Notes: generated by a model from the letters alone, not told the origin. Counted from the stretch's first letter, positions 48,965 through 61,927 are shown. The stretch is 64,000 bases of DNA from Sympetrum striolatum (GCA_947579665.1 OX388349.1:17764459-17828458), one strand, 5' to 3'. Program-made: numbers and translations.

Positions 48965-51900
48965 ACTTTTCTTATACATAGTTTGATACATCCACGAACT
49001 AACTAAATTATCCTATCCATTGCTAGTCTCCTCACCTGTCATTGCATCCGATACAGTACGAAATAAGTTAAATTATTCAATCCCACGTCTCCCTTTAGTT
49101 TCCTTGCTAGAACCTTACCCTCTCCAATAAGTTCGTCAATTAAACATGAATGTTTCAATCCTTTATCATCCCGTCTATTACATAAATAAAGTATCACGTC
49201 AAATTATTCGAAAAATGAAATTCACGTGGTCTGTTTTGGGCTTTCATTATTGTCTTACTGATGTTACTGGCTCTATCCTTGCGTTATTATCCTAAAGCCT
49301 TGATTTTCTATTTGCTACTTCTCCCCTATCTGATCTATGACCTCTGCTATTCCATATAAAGAATTATAAACTTTTTCTCAAAGTTGCGATAATCAGAGTT
49401 TCTTATTTCCGCCAAGCCTACAATAGTACACACTGTCCTATTTTCTCTTTCCTTTGACTCTCTTCCAACCGAACCAAACGTGACTTTTTCTTCCTATAGC
49501 CATTGCTTAATTCCCTTTCTAACTGTCCCATCACATTGTTTTTGCTATAAATTATCGTATACTGAGAGTATCTCCCCTCCTGACCTCTGATTTATTATGC
49601 AACAACTAGACAACAACTAACTGCTTTCTCTATCAAAGGTACCCGCCCCTTGCCTCTTTGCTGAATTTCCCTTATTCTTTTGTGGACCCCTTTCCCAATC
49701 AACGGGGGCATTTATAAATATAAGTTTAACTCATACCAGATGATTGTACTTCTGCCCCTACTTTACACTACTTATAATATTTTGTTTTATTTTTCAACAT
49801 TATTGTTCCCCTTGTTGTTTCTATGCTATTGCCGTTATATTATCACAATAAATAGGTTTTTTCTCTGCTTTATATGATCAACTAAATAATTGAGTCAGTC
49901 AAATTTTACCTCAATTTCTTTTCGGTCTAACTTTCAAACTCGTTCCAAATAGTTCAATAATCCTTTATGCAAAACACTAGCAACTGTCTACATAATAAAT
50001 GTTTTCATTCCCTGAATATGACTTGTGAAACATCAAAAGTGTAGAAGAGAGAATATCATTTCAATATAGTGACAAAGTGAAACTTTACGCCATATTCTTA
50101 AAATAAACGAAAAACAATTATTTTACACTATCACTGAAAGTTTTCTTAAAACAGAACTTTTGGTCATCAGTTCACGAAAATTGTGTTTTAAAGATATATA
50201 TATGAAATAACCCATTCCCATTGTTTTGTGTAACTATATTGGAAGAGTATTTGGAATGACAAACAACCGCTTCTTGTCAATTTTTTATTTTAAATTCATT
50301 AAAAATATTAATATTTATATTAATCTGCTTATTATTATTGTAGAATCCTTAAATCTCGCATCAGAAGAACGGCGTGGAGCCTTTATTTCTAATTTTAAGC
50401 CAATCAAAACAATATTTGAATGCGCCCAATGTAAGAATTGCGTAACACGCGATGCACAACAAAGTACCCTTTGGGTTTATGTGATCACTGGAACTGGAGT
50501 AAATGTTATTACTGTTGCAATGAAATGCACCTATTCCATGCTCATAGCACAAGAGCGAATCTTCTGAAAACGAATTTTCGAATGGAAATATCCAAATTCC
50601 TCTCGTTTTTCTATTTAGTTCATTAATATTTGCACACAAGACGTAATAGCTTTCAAAGGCCATCTCGTGCAGAGAGCGCTCTCTCTAATTCATATCAGCA
50701 AACAACCAGCAGAGGCGCTGAAGACACTTTTAACGGGACGAATCGGTTCAAAAGAAGGGAATTTAATTATGCTAATGCACTGCTTCTGATTTGTATTCCA
50801 CACCTTTAATCCACCGGGCAATTTCCCTCGAATTTCGTTGCTCCTATGATATCTAGTTTCGTCTAAAATTCGTTACTCTTTGCCATTTCTATTTCGTTCC
50901 CCTCCCAGCTTCGCCGTGAGTTATATATTTACGAAGGGAAACTTTCCTGTCACACGTACGAGCTAATTTTCTGGGAATGGCGTGTGCAGCTTAGGTGTAA
51001 TCACTACTTTTTGAACTTAGCTTGCTTAATGGGAGGTTGAAATTCTGTTACGGAAAAGAATCGCCAAGAATAAATTAATTCAATTAATTATTTTTAATTT
51101 TATTATTATATTAATTAAATTCTAGTTTTATGAGCATTTGATTAAAAGAAACCCCTGGTGACGTAAAAAGATGGAGAAATTGACATTATTTGTGAAAGAG
51201 CAATAAATTTCAATGGAAATTTATATCAGTAGAATTATATTAATATTCAAATAGGTGAAATCATTATGGACTACAGAAGCACTAATAAAACAACATTCGG
51301 ACTATTACATTTGTGCAAATATCAACATAAATTGAATTTCAAATATAAGAGGTTGTCTAGTAATCACCCATGGACAGTACATAGAAATTTCTTTGTGTAT
51401 TTTTTAAGTATGACACTCCGCCAGATTTTGGTGGACATAATCGAATAGATTTCTATTTTTTGCGACATTGCGGGTGCTGTCTTTCTGAATACTTAATGCA
51501 ATTCCATAAATGAAGAAATAACATACTTCTTACTTGAAATAATTAATTTTTAAGGTATTAATTGCAGCTTGTCCTTAAATTTTTTTAATTTAATTATTTC
51601 TTACCAAAAATTCATACCTAATTTATTAATATCCATTCTCTGATGACTAATTTACGCAATTAAGAAGGCAGTACGGAGTCATGTTCATGGAATAGCTTTT
51701 GATTACCCGTTAAGGCTGGTGAAATATCATTGGTCTTTGAGTAACAAGAGATTATGGGAATAACTTTCATTCTAAGCTCTATTATTTACGAATAAAATAC
51801 TGGATTTTCCTAACTCTCGGACCATTCTTCATCCAAAGTTGGAAACAGTTCAAATTCCATTTCAGTCCATTTTTATATGAATTTTAATAACATTAGTTAA

Positions 51901-52560
51901 TTACAATGATTAATTATTGTAGTAGAGATGCATTAGTCTTATAATCTGAGTCAGATTGAACAAGAGTGTACACTCAGTCCATCGTTAAAGTATTCGCATT
52001 TCGAATTTGCAGTAACTAATTACGAATATGCGTAAAATATAGAAATAAAGGATTCATTTGCGATAAGCGATTTTATGCTCTCTAAGCGTTACGAATGAGA
52101 ACTTGTTTTGTTTGAATACTTAATAGAAGTGAGACCAAATAATTGGAATGTATTTACTGCGTAGCATATCATGAAAATGCCCCAATGGCTTTAATCCCGA
52201 TGCAATTTAGTTCTTCAATTGTTTGTCTCTTTCGAGTTTATGGTGAAACTTGGTCGAAGAAATTACATCTAGAATAAAACAATTACAAACATCCTCTATG
52301 ACTCGTATATAGCATTTAGTACCATTTCATGAGGTAAAACTATTATTATTGCACGAAAACTACAATTAGCTTACACATCTGGCGGCAGTGGTATACTTAT
52401 TACATATTATACAAGAATACATACATACAGTCGTACATGGTCAAAGTAAGATATAGACAGACCTATGCTAATTACGCAGAGTAAATTTAGGGGATTAACA
52501 CTATATCTGTCAGGCATTTGCCCACGGAGGGAGGAAAGCCCCTCAGAAATTTCCCTCTAT
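48965..52560. other. No gene recognised
   Basis: AT-rich sequence. A C/T-rich + strand tract runs at about 49020-49680. The + frame at 50226-50567 includes a short CxxCxxC stretch but nothing else protein-like. Confidence 0.4.
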
Positions 52561-52566
52561 AACGTA

Positions 52567-52598
52567 ACTACTTCAATGTCTTAAGACATTGAAGTAGT
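52567..52598. repeat. Perfect 32-bp palindrome
   Basis: ACTACTTCAATGTCTT followed directly by its exact inverse with no spacer, inside otherwise unremarkable sequence. Confidence 0.9.
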
Positions 52599-52599
52599 C

Positions 52600-55500
52600 C
52601 TCTCAAAAACCTTCACGAAACTTGTAAGTAGCTAATTTGTCACCATAGTAAAACCATAGAGTGAAATATCTGCATAATATTGGCGAGAGGTATTCGAGAG
52701 GCTTAAATAGGGTCTTTCCTGACGGAAGAGTTGGCTTCATTGTAGATAAGAGGCCAATGGATCGTAGAGTGCGTGTTATAAAATAGTAATCAACTTGGAA
52801 GGCGTACCTGAGATTCCCCTTGACGTAAGAGATCGCCTCACGTAACGCCGGCTTACTCCCAATTGTTTTGACACGAGCTGAAAATTTGTTTACGTAACCT
52901 TCATCCTAAGTGAAACGTTTCTTAAAGTGTTGAGGATCTTTTACGCAACATTTGCCGCGTTGTATCCCGCATATTCCAGATGCTGCTTCCACACACTGTT
53001 CCGTCAGTCAACACTCCTATAACCGAAATTTCATTTTGCGTACTTCTCAAGGAAAACTGGACTATTTTAATGTTCAAAAACGTCGTATATCTTTGTTCTA
53101 TATGCCTCAGAAAATATTCGATAATTTTTTAACTGTGTTCATAACATCTTCATAAAATTTCCTCCTCTTGAGCGCGTACAATACTATCGTTATTATATTT
53201 TTGAGCCTTCCTATTCATAATTCTATTCTTATTATTATTAATACATCATCAATTTTATAAACATATACCACTAATAAGGGTATCTGCTTGGAAATGTAAT
53301 ATAGTGATCAAATTTGGCAACAGTATGAATAAAAGAGAAGTAATAATAATATAAAATATACATCATAAAGAGTATTTAGAATAATTACTAGAGAAGGATT
53401 ATCCTCACTCCACTTACAGCAATAATAATAAACTTACTTTTAAGGGAGAAATTGTAACTAGAAAGTCTCTCCTTTCATTTAAACCTTCGTCGTACACAAT
53501 TTTAAAGAAAGAAGGGACTAGAATGAGTACGCAGAAGAAAACTTGTTTGTATTGAATTTAATTAATTAATAAGTTTTAAAATTTTTTTGGATTAAAAACA
53601 TAAATGTTCACTTAAGGAAAAATCAGTACAGCAGAAAAACACCCACAAGAAGGAAGTTGTAAAATCGTAACGAGATCAACGTATAGTTGAGTGATTTTAA
53701 GGGGAAAATAGATGAAGATATATCAGAAAGGCTAACAAGGCAATAAAGATACATTTTTACATATATGAATCGATATAAATATGTCTCCATGTAAATACGC
53801 ATAAAAATAACATAATAGCAAGCAAATAATTAGGTTATAGAAGAGGCCAGAGTAAAAATTTGCTTTGATAAACTAAAATTAAAATAAAAGAATGGAAGTA
53901 ATAAGATACGAGAAGGGTACTACTTCCTGGTGCATCTACTAAACTATGAAACATATGTACGTTTGGTGGATATTATTTCTGATTTATTAGTTAAATGTTA
54001 AAGGTCCGACTTCATCCGTGATAGGTCTTATCTTTCCTTTCTATTTTATCGTATAAATGTCAAAATTATAAGCTTTCGAATCGGTAACCCGAAATAAATG
54101 AATAGTTATATTATGGCCATGTTACCTAAGGCGAGATTTTTGTGGAAATAATACCTCAGTTTAATATTCGAACAATTCTAAAAAGCTAATCCAAAATCAG
54201 ATTGGAGACCAATATACAAAGTATTTCAAAGAGAGCTAAGGTTTAAAAATGAAATAAGGGCATATGATATAATGAAGTGAGTTGCCTTTTACCAGCGTTA
54301 TCTTTCCTCTGTACTAATTAGGTATTTTTATAATTACATAAATAAGTTGTTAAAAAAACAAGTTTTATGTTCCACAATTCTCGCACGTACTGTGGAAATA
54401 TTTAATTCAAATAAAATGTTATCCGTTGGGTTTTATCATATAAGTGATTATTCCTACGATTTGGCAAATTCATTAAATTGAATCGTTTCTAAAGATGAAT
54501 TTTCTTTTAATCGTAACGTAAAATATCATGCACGTGCTAAAAATGACTTCCTTCTACATTATTCATCTTGAAGAAATAATAAATGCTCCTTTTAATTCTG
54601 TACGGAAAAAAATTTTCCTTCCTTCCATTCAGTTTCACCTATCGTAGCAATGCGATATTGGCCTAAGATCATTATCTTCACGGTATCTAGGATACCGCAG
54701 TATTCCTGATAACAAAATCTAACCAAGAAATGGAATACCACCATTGAAATTAATGAATGGAAAAATTGCGCAAGTTTTTGCTGTTGTGAAATAATCAACG
54801 GGTCGGCAACATATTTTTTTGATTCAGTTTATAACGAATAAACATGCATTATGGTACCGTTATACTAGAGCTACTCTATGTCCTATTGACGTACGCCCAC
54901 ATTTAAAAGGGGCATTACGCTCCGCATCTTAAGAGGCAATGGAGAAACACTCACCCAAGATCTTTATCCTGTTCGTGAATAATAGAAGGTACTCCACGCT
55001 TTACGGTATTCCAGTTGCTACTGTTTCTCGATTTTATGCTAAGGTTATTTCAAAGGTTACAGTGAGAGTAAAGGGATATTTCAAAGGAGTTCCTTTGCGA
55101 CGAGATGCAGAAAAGTCCATATCGCCTTTCCCGCCGATTATATTTCTTCTCGTGTACACAATTATCAAACAGCAGCGGTTTATTTGAGTCTTTGAAGTGC
55201 GCGAATGTAAGAAAAAGTTCTCAGGCAAACTTGTGGGAGTTGCGAAGTATCTGAGATTTAGATTTCAGAAGAAGAAGTTCTGTTTTGTTGGTTTTCTGCT
55301 GCGGTGAGGCCGCTATGGAATTTTCGATTCTCATCCATCCGCGCATTTGTCGCAATAGATATGAATCATCATGGAGTAAAAACTTTACGAAAATATTTTA
55401 AATAGCTAGAGGTGTGTACCGTATTCCTTTTCGAACATTCTTCCCTAAGTCCTCACAAAGGATGAAATCGACGATTTGTTAACTTTTAGTCAAGCAGTCT

Positions 55501-56539
55501 TAGCATTGTGGTAAGGAGCACATCAACAAAGACACCAAACAATATTATTGCCTTACTGTCAATTTATTCCTTTCCACTATATCCTCGAGAATCAATGGAA
55601 AGGTTCTTTATCACAAACAATATAAAGCTATGATTTATTCGCGAAGAAAATGGATGTGAGAGATGGTTAGATCACGATGGTGTATTATTTGAGGGTGTAA
55701 AGGTCATTGAATACAGCGATGAGGAGAAGGCAAATTTACTCAAAAAATTCAGGGCAATTTGAGTCTTTTCAGTTCGTTACTAAGAAGAGCTATGAGCGAA
55801 TTAGCGAAATTGAATGCGATTTGAATTTAGCACACTTGCGCTGTAATTAATCAGAAAATCTAGGAACATGCGTCGGATGAGGAAAGGAAAATCTGTCAGC
55901 TATTTTTTTCAGATTCTCCTTGATTACAGTAATTTGATCGTCTTATTACCGTATTCATTATTTCATGTACTAGAGGGTTTCATGATATAGCGCTTGTGGA
56001 GTTTATTGCGATTATAATTTTATTGTTCCATTTTACAACCTTACGCTCATTTTTTCTGGAATACGAGAGAAGTAAATTACACGCAAAAGTTAAAAGTAGT
56101 TTAAGATTGCGTGTGTATCTTACATGTATTTATCGATGAAAATTAGTACTTTAATCACGAGCTGACCTGAAAGTCATTTACTTTCGTTAAGTCGTCAATA
56201 CTTGCGTGACGTGGATAAATACCATTATTCTTACCCTTAATACTTCTTCGAAACAAAAATAATTATTTAAGATTCCAAGCTTTGAATGAATTAGGAATTT
56301 GACATCGGATATTCTAATACGCAATTAAAATTTAAACATATATAAGAAATAAGAAGTGTTTAATTAACTTTGAGTGAGAATATTTTTAAGAAACTTTAAC
56401 CCCAATGTATTTTTCCCGTAAACACCTCAGGTGTCAAAATACTTGGAATAATTTCTTTGAAGTTTGGTTTTAAGATATTAATAAAATCATCCTCAACCTT
56501 AGGGGTTTTATTCACGCTCTTCTTTACTATACATTAATT
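52600..56539. other. AT-rich sequence, nothing recognised
   Basis: About 4 kb without a supported gene, RNA or repeat. The + frame at 54939-55187 shows no family features. Confidence 0.45.
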
Positions 56540-56746
56540 ATTGGTTAGAATTATTTAAGAGGAGGTTTAAAAATCTCCAAAAGCCGTCTTTGTCAACGCT
56601 CCGAATAGGCGTTGCCGTCGGTTCTGCAAATAACGGAAGGCCAATAATTTGGGAGTTTCCGCTGTTTCCAGAACCGGTGGTAACGTTGACAAATACATTT
56701 TTTGAGAGTTTTTAAACCTTTAATACATTGACATCCGTGTTCCAAT
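56540..56746. mobile_element. Foldback element, family F (copy 5)
   Basis: The left arm carries GAGGTTTAAAAATCTCC and AAAAGCCGTCTTTGTCAACG; the right arm is the inverse, ending TCCGTGTTCCAATTTCC. It lies about 200 bp upstream of the CpG island of the kinase-like gene. Confidence 0.7.
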
Positions 56747-56939
56747 TTCCTTCCTGAAAGGAATAATCTCCATTAGAAAATCCACTAATCCCTCCCGTAT
56801 TCCGAACTTGTCTCTCACCGACGCATATTGCTTATCATGTAAACGAGTGAGCCTAGAACTGCGTAACGTTGCATGCACGTGTTCCGCTTTGAAACCTTAA
56901 TGAGGTGGAAGTGAGCCAAGCAAAGACGCCTCATGTTTT

Positions 56940-57175
56940 CCAATCTTTGAATCGCCGTCAGTTCTCGGTGGTCGCATCCACTGAGTGAGCGCCGCGTTTG
57001 CCCCTTGCAGCGTCCCACCGGCGAGCGTTCTGATGAGGCCCTCGAGCGACGCCGCCCCCTCGGGAGCAGACCCGAGGGCCCGCGGCGGCGAGGGGCCCAG
57101 CGGAGGGACGGACAAGGGAAGGTGAGGTGCAGGTGAGGGCGGCCCCCAGAACGCGATTCCCCCGCCGCCTTCGAG
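56940..57175 (+). promoter_or_regulatory. CpG-rich 5' region of the kinase-like gene (5' UTR / possible promoter or acceptor)
   Basis: The sequence switches from AT-rich to CpG-rich at about 56940 and stays so through the exon. Two readings are possible. First, a TCAGTT initiator-like hexamer at 56958-56963 could be a start site, giving an unspliced leader of about 216 nt; no good DPE is seen at +28. Second, a pyrimidine-rich run ending in CAG at 57008-57010 could be a splice acceptor joining an upstream non-coding exon. The sequence alone does not decide. Confidence 0.4.
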
Positions 57176-58224
57176 ATGCAGAAACTGCGAACGACATTCA
57201 AGCGCTCGAGGACACCAACAGGAGCAGACATGAAGCAGCAAAGCAGCCTCGAGGTGCCCAAGCAGGTGCGCTCCGCCTCCTTCGACGAAATTCAACTGGA
57301 TTCCAAAAAGAGCCTCCATGGCCTCCAGCAGAACTTGGGGTTGGGCGCGCCCTCGTTGGAGGGGGCGTCGTTCCTCAAGGTGCCCTCGTTCGCCAACCAA
57401 CGCTCCAAGAGCTTCGACTCCGGCTGCGGGGAGGAGACTATGTACCTCGAGGTCCCCAGGAGGTTCCAGAGGAGGAGGTCTTCCGGAGAAAAGATCTCGA
57501 CCCCCTGCGTTCATTGCCAGTGCGTCGAGGAGTACGAGAGACTGAAGATCGAGTCGAGGCCCGGACCGAGGTCTCTGAGCTGCAGCACGGCTTCCTCCTG
57601 TTCCGTGCCCTCGTCGCCGTCGGACTCCTCTTCGGAAGAGGAGGACCGCCCGGAGAGTCCCGAAGAGGGCAGCGACTCGCGGTGCAGCATCCGCGTCACC
57701 CTCTCCCCCAATTCGCCCGACGAGAGGAGGCACTCCTATGACCTCTGCCACCCCCCCGGATCCCCCAAGCTATCTCGGCAGGAGGCGTTCTTCTGCGTGG
57801 AACCGGAGTCCCCGGGGGAGGAGGAGGAGGAACTGGAGGAGGACGAAGATGAGGAGGAGGAGTCAGAGGACGATGAGGAATTTGAGGATGACGGTTCGGT
57901 GGAGAACGTGGCGGAGGGCAGAGGGCCCATCGTGGCGGAGATTTACCTCGAGGTCCCGGAGTTGTCCAAGAGGGACAGGGCCGCCTCGGTGGACTCCTCC
58001 TTCGCCAATGTGTCTGGCGGAGGAGGCGGTGGGGGCGGGGGGACCTCTGGGGGCAGGACGGAGGAGGTCCTCCCCCATAGCCTCAGCCTCGAGACCACAC
58101 CGTCACTCATGGTGCCTCCGGGGGCAGCGTCCGTGGCTCTGCGCTCGAGATCCGTGGACATCGTGCTCCCCACGGATGAACAGGCTCGTTACAAGGCCCT
58201 GGCCATGTCCACCGTCTGCAAAAA
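57176..58224 (+). CDS. rdgA: N-terminal coding exon, probable eye-type diacylglycerol kinase (first coding exon, gene continues past window)
   Basis: This is the only long open frame here with clear protein character. It runs 349 codons plus two bases and ends at a GTACGT splice donor (58225), so the exon has phase 2. The start at 57176 is the first Met after an in-frame TGA at 57134-57136. The exon is very GC-rich against AT-rich flanks. Visible features: a basic N-terminus (residues 1-20); five short repeats of LxVP followed by R(S)xSxD-like sites at about residues 25-36, 67-81, 91-103, 258-273 and 311-328; a CxxCxC cluster (111-116); a Ser-rich region (133-153); an acidic run (215-239); and poly-Gly (281-289). 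The segment is low-complexity and probably disordered. From memory, the opening residues, the RSASFDE site and the RSRSVD-to-LPTDEQ end match insect retinal diacylglycerol kinase (rdgA), which converts diacylglycerol to phosphatidic acid in phototransduction. The C1, kinase and ankyrin domains are not in the window. The name is inference, and another neuronal signalling protein is possible. Confidence 0.6.
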
Positions 58225-58230
58225 GTACGT
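58225..58230 (+). promoter_or_regulatory. Splice donor of the kinase-like exon
   Basis: The exon ends AA|GTACGT. Downstream of it the composition falls abruptly to the AT-rich background, and the open frame runs on for only 39 codons of non-conserved sequence, ending near 58342. The next exon is not recognisable before 64000, so the intron is at least 5.7 kb. Confidence 0.75.
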
Positions 58231-61200
58231 AGTTCTCTTCGAGAGTCATTTTATTTTATGGCCGTTATGTTTGCATGGTTGTCGAGCACAGAAAAGACGT
58301 GTGTTATATGCGGATGTCTCCTTCCTTGTATTTTTTATTTGAGATGAAGGGTAAAGTAGCTGACCTCTGCTCTCTAAGGGGTTTCAGGGGGTTGATGCTT
58401 CACTTCATTCAGAATTTTGAAAGCTATTAATGGCGTAAGCGTTCCTTATTTGAATAACTGACAATAGTATGACCTTAGGCTGTTTAATTCAGCATCAAAT
58501 ATTGTAGCTATAAAAATTGTAAAAGTAATTCACAGAATTCATTATCCTAGTGGTAGTAAATCTTTCACTCCGGCACTTCCCTTAGATAAATCTGCAAGCT
58601 TTGATTCACTCGCAATATTATTTCGTATTTTGATGAATAGTCAAGAAATTGTTCTTAACTTTCATCTAGGAAAGTTATTGGTAGTTTTATAAAACTAGTT
58701 TTTCTTCATTATCATGGTTTTTAGGGTCAGTGATTTTTATTATCGTAGAATTTCAGTGATCGGATGCTAATCTTCTTTCCCCTTCCTGAACTTTCACTCT
58801 ATTTTCAATCTCTTAAACCTCGCAAAAAGAAATATAAAAATGGATGTTAAAATCCCATCAAAAGGGATGTTTTTAATCGAGAATCGTCAGAGTAAATTAT
58901 ATTTAAAAGATGAGGTGTGTATATATGCTCTAGTTTTTGTAATTTCAGAGATTTTTTTACGAATATCAGTAAAATTTATCTTCTTGTCAATTAAAAGTTC
59001 CATTTTCCAATATAACTATTTCAAATTGTTAGTTATAGATCTAGGATAGTCACTCCCATCGAAATACTTTTGTGACAGTTGAATAATGTATTTGTATTGG
59101 TACCTTTACGTAATAGCTAAAAGAATATTTGGTATGAGAATCAAAGATATCTCATATATACAGTTCAAATACCTCATAGTAATCAGATACTCTCAACGGG
59201 TTCCTGAGCCCTCAAATTCCTTCTCAGCATCATTTCCTTCACGTTCTGTTAGCTTACTGCCGTTAATACTACCCAAGTAAGTTGACTTAGCCTTCCCCCA
59301 AGTTCTTTCCTAGCATCTTACCTTCATAAACATTATTAAGTAATCTTTTCACGCTGGATATCTGCTCTTCTCCAGTCTCCGTTTAAGCTTTCCAATCAAA
59401 ACCCTTTACTCTCTCACAAAATGCGTCACTTCCTCACCTTCTTTTCTATCAGCCCAGCTAATTTATTCCAGCCTGCACCAAACCCTCATCTCACAAGCCT
59501 CCATATTTTAATGCCCTCCCTTCTTAGGGTACACATTTCATATTTGCGGCATCCAGAACTCATGACTCATAGCCTGCGCATTCTTTATTTATTAGTTCGC
59601 AGTTTTATTTCTTTGGCCACGTAACGACAAGAGTTGGTTGCGCTCAAAACTGGCAATAATGCACGCGAAATCGGTGGCAGCACGCAAATTGCTAATATCT
59701 TTGTTTTTGCCGTAGAAAAAGTAAACTTCTCTCCTCAATAGTCTCATGTCGTGTGCAGTACAATTTTCGAAATCACGTAAAGGCAAATGTAACCTGTCTC
59801 CTCGAAGAAAAAGGACTGCTTATCTTAGTTTCCCTTTGATGATAAACATCGGAACATTGGTGATATTTTCTGCTCCATCATCTACCGTGTTCTATTTCAC
59901 GTATATTTTAATATAAATGTAAATTCTATGAATATCATTGAGCGATACCTTGATATGAAGATTCTTGTAAATTCTATTTTTCGTAGCAGTCAGTACGGGA
60001 ATATTCTTTGTATGTTTAAATCGTGATTGCGTGTATGATAATTCAGGAGGGAGACAGTGCTTTCCCCACCTACTGTCTAAGAAAGTATGACTCAGTTACT
60101 GTACTCGCAGATAAGTTCTCAAAAATCTTAAATAATTCACCTTCTTTACGCGTTTTCCTCTCATATCCGTGCATTTTGCTATCTCACCGTGAATCAAATG
60201 CGCGTTCACTTTGGAGCGTGCGTGACTGCACACGAATTTCCAGGATCATGCTACGAAAACTTGTGCGCGGATAGTCACGAAACATACTTGGAATATGTGA
60301 GCCTCTTTTAAGATATGCATTCTCGTATAACCTTCTTGATAAGCTATCGCACACATAGTTGCAGAAAATTTTTTGATTAAAATCCAACTTCAACCTTCAA
60401 CTTCCTGATCTAGATAAATAATTTAATCGTAGAGGAAGAATATAAATGTTTCAAGACAATTTCTGAGAAGTTAATTCATTATAAATATTACAGTTTAAAT
60501 TGCTGAGTAAATTTAGTTTTGAGTATTTATCGCTGCAAAAAAGAAGTGTTAATTTCTAAAACTGTTACTTAGCTTCTGATATTAAACAGCATTGAATCCC
60601 AAATTTGGTCTTTTCATTATCATAAATTTATCAATTCGAACGTCATGCAGATTTAGTATCAGTTATTCTCAATGCTCTAAGAGTTCAGTAAAACACTCGT
60701 CACTGCGAGTCAAAAATCAAAATAAAAACAATCGCAAAAAAAATCATATCTATAAATAGCTCCTCAATTTCAACAAGTTATAAAAATATTGTATAATTTG
60801 CAAAACCTGTGAATTAAATTTCAGGTTCGTTTATTTTCTCAGCCATGTGTTATTATGTTCAACCTTGTTAAGATCGAAGGTATTTATAAAAACCGTTCAA
60901 TATTATCCCCGAATATATTTTTGCGTGATTCATAAAATGCATAGACTATGATTTGAATTATTGCTCCCGCAAGAGGCTCATAGAACAAGATAAATATTGA
61001 TATTCTCTAACTGATGATCTATCAGAGGCTCATGTAACTACAGAAAAAATATAAGGTGGCTCCAAATATCATATCTAAAAAAAAAATATTACTTTCAAGA
61101 TCTTGGTAGCTTAAGTTCTGGAAAAGGTTAGGTAGAAAGTTTTTATCGAAAGCTGAAAAGTAAAATATTTATTGTAACGTTTAACCATTTTCGATGATGT

Positions 61201-61787
61201 ATTTCTTCTGATAAAGGCTGTTTTCGTATCTGCAGATTCATATTATAGATTCCGAAAGATGAAAACGTTAATGTATATCAAAAGAATCTAATGTATCGAA
61301 GAATTACATATCCATTGATCATCACCTTCTAACATTACCCATTGATTCTCTTTAAAAATGTCTGTTCTACATCTTTCATTTCCTCAGGACTCAGGTATGA
61401 CTTCAGTGTGAAGATTGATGTATTCAGGACATGCGGACGTATATCACATGATCGTTCTGTGCTCTTGTGTTTGTATGTAATCATACTGTGATGTAAAGTA
61501 AAGGATATATCCCCTGTATAAACTTTATTCCTATCCTCAGAATTTCTGGGCATAACTTTTTTCGACTGTGAAATTAAAAAATATTGTCTAATACAAATCT
61601 CTTAAACCAAAGAAATAATTCAGAACAATAATTAAACTCCATAATCTCTCTTGTTTAAAAATCGTAAATATGCGACGCAAAACAAATGTAAACGCTTGAA
61701 ATTTTGGTTTGCAATGTTTTAATATGCTCAAATGGCTTCACTTTGGAATTAAAAAAGACATTCATTGAAAATTCTGATTGTACATAC

Positions 61788-61927
61788 CTCGGGCATCTCT
61801 GATTCGTACAGTTTTTGCGGAACTTTTTTTCTGAGGATGTTTTGCTCCCAAATGCGCTGGATTTTGCTCTTTTGACGATGACGAGCGATAAATTGAGCCT
61901 CGCTCTTTTTTTGCCAGTGGTCGTCAT
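61788..61927 (-). CDS. Speculative minus-strand first exon (46 codons + 2 nt)
   Basis: On the minus strand an ATG (61927-61925) in the good context AAACAATGA opens a basic, Lys/Arg/Ser-rich reading frame that reaches a consensus GTATGT donor at 61787-61782 after 140 nt. A start context, a basic composition and a donor together suggest a first exon, of either a host gene nested in the kinase intron or a transposon ORF. No family is recognised and no continuing exon was found; the frame itself runs on to 61655 without splicing. It could easily be chance. Confidence 0.15.

Noticed and set aside
50226..50567. 113-codon frame with a CxxCxxC stretch
   Set aside because: A single short Cys cluster in an AT-rich frame with no other domain feature or splice signal; likely chance.
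57127..57741. 204-codon + frame overlapping the exon
   Set aside because: It is a frame-shifted shadow of the real exon, with Arg/Pro/Gly-rich nonsense composition.
56897..57751. 284-codon minus-strand open frame
   Set aside because: It is antisense to the kinase-like exon in GC-rich DNA where stops are rare; the + strand frame has the coherent motifs, start and splice donor.
57738..58232. 164-codon + frame, third phase
   Set aside because: Same reason: a shadow frame of the acidic and Gly-rich coding region.
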